Shown here one piece after another: positions 26,099 through 30,745 of a stretch of 30,745 nucleotides of DNA. A program made the position numbers and the translations under genes. Origin of the DNA: JBDIBB01 sp039812685. GTDB lineage: Bacteria > Acidobacteriota > Vicinamibacteria > Vicinamibacterales > JAFNAJ01. The DNA is taken from the NCBI GenBank assembly GCA_039812685.1, contig JBDIBB010000044.1, positions 1 to 30,745 of the forward strand, read 5' to 3'. Position 1 is the first letter of the stretch, and every line of letters begins with the position of its first letter. Under the pieces are notes generated by a model. The model had not been told where the DNA came from. It searched no databases and was given only the letters and a program-made list of their open reading frames with translations.

Positions 26099-27244
26099 GT
26101 GAGGGAACCGCCAGTTGTCCTGGCGACACGCGCGGCGCCCGGCACGCCGTCCGGCACGTTCGAGAGAGGCCGCGCCTGGCCGCTGGTCGACGCCCTGCGG
26201 GGCGTCTGCCTCGTGTTCATGGCCGTCAACCACTTCGGTGGGCCGCTGGCGCCGCTGTTCTGGCAGCCGGTGGGCTTCGTGTCGGTCGCCGAGGTCTTCT
26301 TCCTCCTGTCGGGATTCGTCGCGGGCCACTCGTGCACCCGCGTGGGGCTGCGGACGGGCGGCGACCTGCGCCCGTGGGACGCCGGCCGCCGCGCCCGGCG
26401 AATCTACAAGGCGCACCTGTCGACGGTGGTCCTCGGCGCGCTGGGGCTGCTGGCAAGTGCGGCGCTGTTGCCTGGCCAGAGCGCCTGGCACAGCGCGTGG
26501 CCGGCGCTGTTCGAGACGCCGCTGGCGGCGATCGCCCTGGCCGCCGGCCTGCTCGCGCTGCCCCAGCCGCTCGACATCCTCCCGCTCTACATCGTCTTCG
26601 TGCTGCTGGTGCCCGCGATCGTGCGGCGCTGCCTGGCCGGCCGCTGGCGCGGCGTGGCCATGGCGTCGATCGCGACCTGGTGCGTCTCCCAGGCGACGCT
26701 CGGCCACCTCGCGCACTGGGTCGCCCGCCTGGCGCCCGTGCTGCACCCGCCCGGCTTCGACCTGCTGGGCTACCAGATCGTGTTCGTCGCCGGCGTCCTG
26801 CTCGGCTGGCACGTCACGGTGAGCGGACACATCAGGCTGCTGCGGCTCGGGAGAACCCCGCTGGCCGTCACCATCGCGCTCGCCGTCGTGCTGCTGGTGC
26901 TGCGTCGCGTGGTGACCGGTGACTCACGGTTGCTGGAGGTGCTGGTGGGGCGGCCGTCGTTCAGTCCGCTCAGGGCGCTGAACTTCGCGCTGCTGGTCGT
27001 GCTGGCCGTCAACGCGCGCGCCTGGCTCGCGTGGGCGCTGCAGCGGTCGCCGCTGGCGCTTCTCGGCCGTCAATCCATCTACGCGTTCTCGGCACATGCC
27101 GTGCTGCTGCTCTGGCTGCGCCCGTGGCGCGGCGACATCGCGGCGCACGGACCGCTGGTCGACGTCGCCGCCACGCTCGCGTTTCTCGGCGCCATGCTGG
27201 CCGTCGCCTGGGCGCGCGAGCGCCATCGCGGCGCGGCGGTCTGA
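26099..27244 (+). CDS. OpgC-like integral membrane protein (acyltransferase-related)
   Basis: From the GTG at 26099 the protein has 381 residues and about ten hydrophobic segments. The N-terminal signature VDALRGVCLVFMAVNHFGG followed by VSVAEVFFLLSGFVAG is that of the OpgC/acyltransferase-3-related membrane family, and LPLYIVFVLLVPAIVR and LALLGRQSIYAFSAHAVLL are also family-like. OpgC of enterobacteria-like species succinylates osmoregulated periplasmic glucans; distant members have no proven substrate, and no opgG or opgH is in the window. The frame is open far upstream, but that part is antisense to radC and overlaps the lipoprotein gene. A GGGG stretch lies just before the GTG. It pairs with the lipoprotein gene. 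Confidence 0.85.
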   Translation: MREPPVVLATRAAPGTPSGTFERGRAWPLVDALRGVCLVFMAVNHFGGPLAPLFWQPVGFVSVAEVFFLLSGFVAGHSCTRVGLRTGGDLRPWDAGRRARRIYKAHLSTVVLGALGLLASAALLPGQSAWHSAWPALFETPLAAIALAAGLLALPQPLDILPLYIVFVLLVPAIVRRCLAGRWRGVAMASIATWCVSQATLGHLAHWVARLAPVLHPPGFDLLGYQIVFVAGVLLGWHVTVSGHIRLLRLGRTPLAVTIALAVVLLVLRRVVTGDSRLLEVLVGRPSFSPLRALNFALLVVLAVNARAWLAWALQRSPLALLGRQSIYAFSAHAVLLLWLRPWRGDIAAHGPLVDVAATLAFLGAMLAVAWARERHRGAAV

Positions 27245-27269
27245 GCGGGCGTCCTCGAGACGCCCGCTC
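27243..27269 (+). terminator. Strong hairpin overlapping the OpgC-like stop codon (terminator or REP-like)
   Basis: An 11-bp perfect stem, GAGCGGGCGTC paired with GACGCCCGCTC around a CTCGA loop, starts inside the stop codon TGA and is followed by CTACC. With no T run it could be a terminator or a copy of a dispersed REP-type palindrome. It lies in a convergent gap with the small secreted-protein gene. Confidence 0.5.
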
Positions 27270-27327
27270 CTACCGTCCGGCGCCACGGGCTTCGCCCCGC
27301 CAGGCAGGATCAACGTCCATGGTCACA

Positions 27328-27363
27328 AGGGATCCCGCTGTCATCGCGGGGTTGGCGGTCCCT
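27328..27363 (-). terminator. Possible terminator of the small secreted-protein gene
   Basis: AGGGA pairs with TCCCT outside CCCGC paired with GCGGG, giving a nested, bulged stem 23 bases past the minus-strand stop at 27386. No T run follows; position in a convergent gap is the main support. Confidence 0.3.
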
Positions 27364-27385
27364 GCCACCTTCGCCGCACCCGCAG

Positions 27386-27700
27386 CTACCGGCGCTGGCC
27401 GTCGTGGGCCTGGCGCGCAATCGCGCGGCTGGCGCGGGTCAGGTCGCGCTGCAGATCGGCCCGCTCCCATGGTTGCAGACCGTTGCGGCGATAGGCGCGT
27501 TCCTCGCGTGCGATGGCGCGCTGCCGGACGAGCAACCGCGTCGTTTCGCGCGGCGTAAGGGCGCCGCTGCGGACACCGGCCGCGATGCGCGCACGTTGAC
27601 GGGCCTGGCGGCGATCGATCGGGGCGGGATGCGCCGTGACGACGGCAGGCAGCACGAGCCCAACGACGATCAAGGACACGACGAGCGGCTTCAAGCGCAT
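27386..27700 (-). CDS. Small secreted helical protein, function unknown
   Basis: The product is 104 residues with a clear signal peptide (MRLKPLVVSLIVVGLVLPAV, probable cleavage after VVTA). The mature part is about 80 residues, highly charged and helical, with many Arg and Gln: RRQARQRARIAAGVRSGALT, then PRETTRLLVRQRAIAREERA, ending IARQAHDGQRR. The pattern I.xG.xSG.LT.xE, repeated loosely by LQPWERADLQRDL, is found in uncharacterised secreted proteobacterial proteins as I remember them; I cannot name the family. The start has a good GAGGAGA Shine-Dalgarno six bases upstream; the longer frame to 27805 overlaps the transporter gene and is not supported. It follows the transporter gene by 85 bases on the same strand. 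Confidence 0.75.
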   Translation of the reverse strand: MRLKPLVVSLIVVGLVLPAVVTAHPAPIDRRQARQRARIAAGVRSGALTPRETTRLLVRQRAIAREERAYRRNGLQPWERADLQRDLTRASRAIARQAHDGQRR

Positions 27701-27785
27701 GGAACTCTCCTCGGACGACAGCAGGCGTTGGCGTTCACTGCCGTTGGACCGGAGCGCACGGGGAGCGGTTGAATCGGGACGGAGG

Positions 27786-29315
27786 CTACAGCACCCAGGC
27801 GCCAATGCTCATCACCAGCGTGACGATGGCCACGAAGGCGGCGAGGTCCAGCGCCAGGCCGTACTTCATCATCTTGGTGATGGGCACGAAGCCGCTGCTG
27901 TAAACGATGGCGTTGGGCGCCGTGGAGATGGGCAGCATGAAACCCATCGAGGCCCCCAGCGTCGCGCCGACGGCCGGCAGCAGCGGATCCACGTGCGCCG
28001 ACTGCGCGACGGCAATCGCTACGGGCACGATCATGTTCGCCGCGGCGGTGTTGGAGGTCGTCTCCGACAGCAGGATGGCCAGGCCGGTCGACATCGCGAC
28101 CAGCGAAAACGTCGACTCCGACGGCAGCCAGCCCGTGACGACCTCGCCGGCAACCCCGGCCAGCCCGGTGCTGAACGCGAGGTCGCCGAGGGCGAGCCCG
28201 CCGCCGTAGAGCAGGATGATGCCCCAGTCGATGCGTGTCGCCTCTTCCCACGTGAGGGTGAAGCGGCGCGCGCGCCAGCTCACCGGCAGGAGGAACAGCA
28301 GCACCGCCCCGCAGAGCGCGGCGGCGGCCTCGGGGACCAGTTGCGTGAACGTCCGGGCGAACGCGCTCCCGCCGAGGCCCGCGATGGCGAGGATCCCCGG
28401 CAGCAGCCACAGGGTCACGGTGACGCCGAAGGCGATGAGCACGTTGCGCTCGCCGGGCGTCATGGGACCGAGTTGCGTCAACTCGTCGCGCACCAGCGCG
28501 GCGCTGCCCTCCCCGGTCATCACCCCGCGGCTGCAGGCGAAGTAGAAGTAGACCATCAGCACCACGAAGAGCATCACGACCAGCGGGACGCCGACGGCCA
28601 TCCAGCGCAGGAACGAGATGTGGACGCCCTGGATGCGATCGATGAGGCCGATGCCGATCAGGTTCGGCGGCGTGCCCACCGGCGTCGCCATGCCGCCCAC
28701 CGAGGCGCCGAACGCCGTGACGAGCATCAGGCCCATGGCGAACCGGCGCAGGTCGCCGTGCCCGCCGCGGCCACCCTTGCCCATGTGGGCGAGGATCGAC
28801 ACGCCGATGGGGAACATCATCGCCGTCGTGGCGGTGTTGCTGATCCACATCGACAGCGCCGTCGCCACGCCGCCATAGACCAGCAGGATGCGCGTGCCGC
28901 TCCGGCCGATTGCGTCCCAGGACAGCGCCGTGTAGGCGATGCGCCGATCGACGCCGTGCACGAACATCGCTTCGGCGAGCATGAAGCTGCCGATGAAGAG
29001 GAAGACGATCGGGTCGGCGAAGGAAGCGAACGCGGTGCGGGCGTCGGTCACGCCGAGCAGCACCGCGAGCAGGGGGCCGAGCAGCGCCACGATGGCCATC
29101 GGCAGCGCCTCGCTCACCCACAGCACCATCACCGCGGCCATGATCGCCGCCAGGCGGTGCGCCTGGGGCGTGAGGGCCGGCCACGGCATCGCCAGCACCG
29201 CCAGGAACAGCAGCGGCGCGATGACGAGACCCGTGCCGCGGCGCCGGCGGTTGAACTGTTCCTCGGCCGGGGAGTACGTCTCGATCGAGTGAAACGCCTC
29301 CTGTACCGTCTTCAT
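27786..29315 (-). CDS. DASS/SLC13-family sodium-coupled anion transporter
   Basis: The 509-residue protein has about 11-12 membrane segments. Both Ser-Asn-Thr sodium-site motifs of the DASS family are present: WISNTATTAMM (S159-N160-T161) and SETTSNTAAANMIVP near residue 430, together with MATPVGTPPNLIG and TAPNAIVYSSG. DASS proteins import di- or tricarboxylates or sulfate with sodium. The substrate cannot be told from motifs alone; VGTPPN in place of the frequent GSTPPN suits several carboxylate-type members. The cytosolic N-terminus (about 28 residues) is typical. It lies seven bases after dapF on the same strand, so the two are probably co-transcribed. Confidence 0.94.
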   Translation of the reverse strand: MKTVQEAFHSIETYSPAEEQFNRRRRGTGLVIAPLLFLAVLAMPWPALTPQAHRLAAIMAAVMVLWVSEALPMAIVALLGPLLAVLLGVTDARTAFASFADPIVFLFIGSFMLAEAMFVHGVDRRIAYTALSWDAIGRSGTRILLVYGGVATALSMWISNTATTAMMFPIGVSILAHMGKGGRGGHGDLRRFAMGLMLVTAFGASVGGMATPVGTPPNLIGIGLIDRIQGVHISFLRWMAVGVPLVVMLFVVLMVYFYFACSRGVMTGEGSAALVRDELTQLGPMTPGERNVLIAFGVTVTLWLLPGILAIAGLGGSAFARTFTQLVPEAAAALCGAVLLFLLPVSWRARRFTLTWEEATRIDWGIILLYGGGLALGDLAFSTGLAGVAGEVVTGWLPSESTFSLVAMSTGLAILLSETTSNTAAANMIVPVAIAVAQSAHVDPLLPAVGATLGASMGFMLPISTAPNAIVYSSGFVPITKMMKYGLALDLAAFVAIVTLVMSIGAWVL

Positions 29316-29322
29316 GCGCGGC

Positions 29323-30123
29323 TCATCCCAGCCACTCGCCGTCGAGCACCACCTCGGCCCAGCCGGTGAGGAAGACGTTCTCGCGGTCGGGCCACTCGAC
29401 GAGCTGCTCGCCGCCGGGCGCCCGCACCCTGACGCGGGTGGACGCGCCGGCGGTGACGATGGCCGCGATGGCCGCGGCGCAGGAACCGGTGCCCGAGGAT
29501 TGCGTCGGCCCCACTCCGCGCTCCCAGATCAGGATCGACACCAGGTCGGGCGGATCCAGCTGCGCGATCTCGAAGTTCACCGCGTCGGGAAAGGCCGCAT
29601 GGTGCTGGAGCGCGGCGCCCAGCCTGTGCAGGCGCGCCTCGTCGAGCGGCGCCAGCAGCACGCACTGGGGGTTGCCGACGCGCATCGACACGACGTCGAT
29701 CCGCTCGCCCGCCACATCGAGGGTGCGCGGCTGCACGTCGGTGGGCGCGCCCATGTCGGCGCGGAAGAGGAACCGCCGCGCGGGATCGATCTCGAGCAGG
29801 TGGAGGCGCTTGACGCCCGCGTCGGTGTGCACCGTGACGGGGCCGAAGCGGATGCCGCGCTCGCGGGCGATGAGGGCGGCCAGACCCCGCACGCCGTTGC
29901 CCGAGACCTCGGCATGGCCGCCGTCGGCGTTCAGCAGCCGCATCCGCGCCCCTTCATCGGTCTGCGAGTACAGGATCAGCCCGTCGCCTCCGATCCCGCG
30001 ATGGCGATCGCACACCCGTCGCGCGAACGCCACCGGATCGACCCGCGCCGCCGCGATCTCCGCCCCGCGCACGTAGAGGAAGTCGTTGCCGTACGCGTGC
30101 GCCTTCACCACCCGCAGTCCCAT
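29323..30123 (-). CDS. dapF: DapF-like epimerase with both catalytic Cys replaced by Ser
   Basis: The 266-residue product has the full DapF fold length. VVKAHAYGNDFLYV at the N-terminus, GIGGDGLI, NADGGHAEVSGNGVRGLAAL, VGNPQCVLL, AVNFEIAQL and ERGVGPTQSSGTGSCAAA are in family order. In characterised diaminopimelate epimerases a Cys precedes GNG (Cys73 in Haemophilus) and another lies in the second loop (ACGTG). Here both positions are Ser: S74 (VSGNG) and S210 (SSGTG). The acid/base pair is therefore Ser/Ser, so the substrate or mechanism may differ from L,L- to meso-diaminopimelate. A Shine-Dalgarno GGAG lies six bases before the ATG. It stands between dtd and the DASS transporter gene on one strand. 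Family membership is certain, the reaction is not. Confidence 0.85.
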   Translation of the reverse strand: MGLRVVKAHAYGNDFLYVRGAEIAAARVDPVAFARRVCDRHRGIGGDGLILYSQTDEGARMRLLNADGGHAEVSGNGVRGLAALIARERGIRFGPVTVHTDAGVKRLHLLEIDPARRFLFRADMGAPTDVQPRTLDVAGERIDVVSMRVGNPQCVLLAPLDEARLHRLGAALQHHAAFPDAVNFEIAQLDPPDLVSILIWERGVGPTQSSGTGSCAAAIAAIVTAGASTRVRVRAPGGEQLVEWPDRENVFLTGWAEVVLDGEWLG

Positions 30124-30157
30124 GCGTCACTCCGCCTCGCCGCCTCGTGCGACCCGA

Positions 30158-30607
30158 TCAGAACGCCTTGCGGCTGTCGAGCAGGATCGTCACCGGGCCG
30201 TCGTTCACCAGCGACACCTGCATCACTGCCTGAAACCGTCCGGTGGCGACCGTGAGCCCCTCGTCGCTCAGCCGCCGGGCCAGATCCTCGTAGAGCACGC
30301 GTGCGACCTCCGGCGGCGCGGCGGCATCGAACGAAGGCCGCCGCCCGCGGCGCACGTCTCCACACAGGGTGAACTGCGAGACCAGCAGCACGCCGCCGCC
30401 GGCCTGCGCCACCGACCGGTTCATCCTGCCGGCCTCATCGTCGAAGATCCGCAGGTCGCGAACCTTCCCGGCCGCGTACTCCACGTCGGTCCCGTCGTCG
30501 TCGCGGGCGATGCCGACGAACACGACCAGGCCGCAACCGATCTGCCCCACCACGCGGCCGTCCACCTCGACGACGGCCTCGCGCACCCGCTGGACGACCA
30601 GGCGCAT
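30158..30607 (-). CDS. dtd: D-aminoacyl-tRNA deacylase
   Basis: The product of the ATG at 30607 has 149 residues, the size of Dtd. It opens MRLVVQRVREAVVEVDG and carries the two active-site motifs: SQFTLCGD and the cross-subunit Gly-Pro motif in NDGPVTILLDS. FVGIARDDD and KVRDLRIFDDEAGRMNRSV are also typical. The enzyme hydrolyses D-aminoacyl and glycyl mischarged tRNAs. The ATG overlaps the stop of the upstream partial gene as TGATG, so translation is probably coupled; a GTG at 30610 is the other possible start. dapF lies 34 bases downstream. Confidence 0.96.
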   Translation of the reverse strand: MRLVVQRVREAVVEVDGRVVGQIGCGLVVFVGIARDDDGTDVEYAAGKVRDLRIFDDEAGRMNRSVAQAGGGVLLVSQFTLCGDVRRGRRPSFDAAAPPEVARVLYEDLARRLSDEGLTVATGRFQAVMQVSLVNDGPVTILLDSRKAF

Positions 30608-30745
30608 CACTCTGGCGGAGGCCGATGCAGCACGAGGGGCGCCGTGCCGGCCGCATGTGGCGGCGCGATCGGCATCCCCGGCGTCGCGGCCCGCGACTGC
30701 GCCCGCGCGCCAGCCACGGCCGGGACCTGGCCCGCGGCGGCCGTC
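30607..30745 (-). CDS. C-terminal tail of an unidentified gene (partial)
   Basis: On the minus strand one frame is open from the window edge to a TGA that overlaps the dtd start as TGATG. The visible 46 codons are rich in Ala, Pro, Arg and Gly (ending PLVLHRPPPE), with nearly all third positions G or C, as in neighbouring genes. The overlap with dtd and codon use argue for a real coding end, but there is too little to identify it, and low-complexity GC-rich DNA can look like this by chance. Confidence 0.4.
   Translation of the reverse strand, partial: TAAAGQVPAVAGARAQSRAATPGMPIAPPHAAGTAPLVLHRPPPE

Overview
The window is a GC-rich (clearly above 65% G+C by eye), gene-dense bacterial chromosome segment with no insertion sequence, phage gene, CRISPR array or tRNA gene that I can see. 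Codon third positions are almost all G or C throughout, so nothing stands out as recently acquired. The gene mix (full-length glycine decarboxylase, GspH/ComEA/PilZ genes, NtrX-like regulators, an OpgC-like protein, LarC, a type A RNase P RNA) and the protein style best fit a deep-branching high-GC Gram-negative. Acidobacteriota of the Vicinamibacteria/Luteitalea kind is my best guess, but that is inference, not shown.

Layout, left to right. The 3' end of secA (+) with a terminator is followed by guaB (+). guaB converges on and overlaps tsaE, which is coupled to a bifunctional nnr (both -). A fold-type IV aminotransferase (+) then converges on the glycine cleavage genes gcvT-gcvH-gcvP (-). 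Upstream of gcvT on the same strand lies an AAA+ enhancer-binding-protein-like regulator that lacks the sigma-54 contact loop but has a good sigma-54-type promoter of its own. Before it comes a tightly coupled trio: secreted ComEA-like helix-hairpin-helix protein, prepilin-like protein and PilZ protein. After a roughly 400-base sparse region come a sugar-nucleotide epimerase, the RNase P RNA (rnpB), an NtrX-like sigma-54 response regulator coupled to an HtrA protease, then ligA, a long-chain prenyl diphosphate synthase, tatD, metG, larC and radC, all on the minus strand.

A short plus-strand pair (DUF4398-like lipoprotein with an apparently leaderless mRNA, then an OpgC-like membrane protein) interrupts this run. 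The right end returns to the minus strand: a small secreted helical protein, a DASS/SLC13 transporter, a DapF-like epimerase with both catalytic cysteines replaced by serine, dtd, and the tail of an unidentified gene cut by the window edge.

Functional themes are housekeeping metabolism (GMP synthesis, one-carbon flux from glycine, metabolite repair), translation and tRNA quality (tsaE, metG, dtd, rnpB), DNA maintenance (ligA, radC, tatD), envelope biology, and two sigma-54-type regulators of which only one has the normal machinery. The points most worth checking are the Ser/Ser DapF-like protein, the GAFTGA-less AAA+ regulator with its sigma-54-type promoter upstream of gcvTHP, the leaderless lipoprotein gene, and the unusually long RNase P RNA lying directly in front of the epimerase gene.
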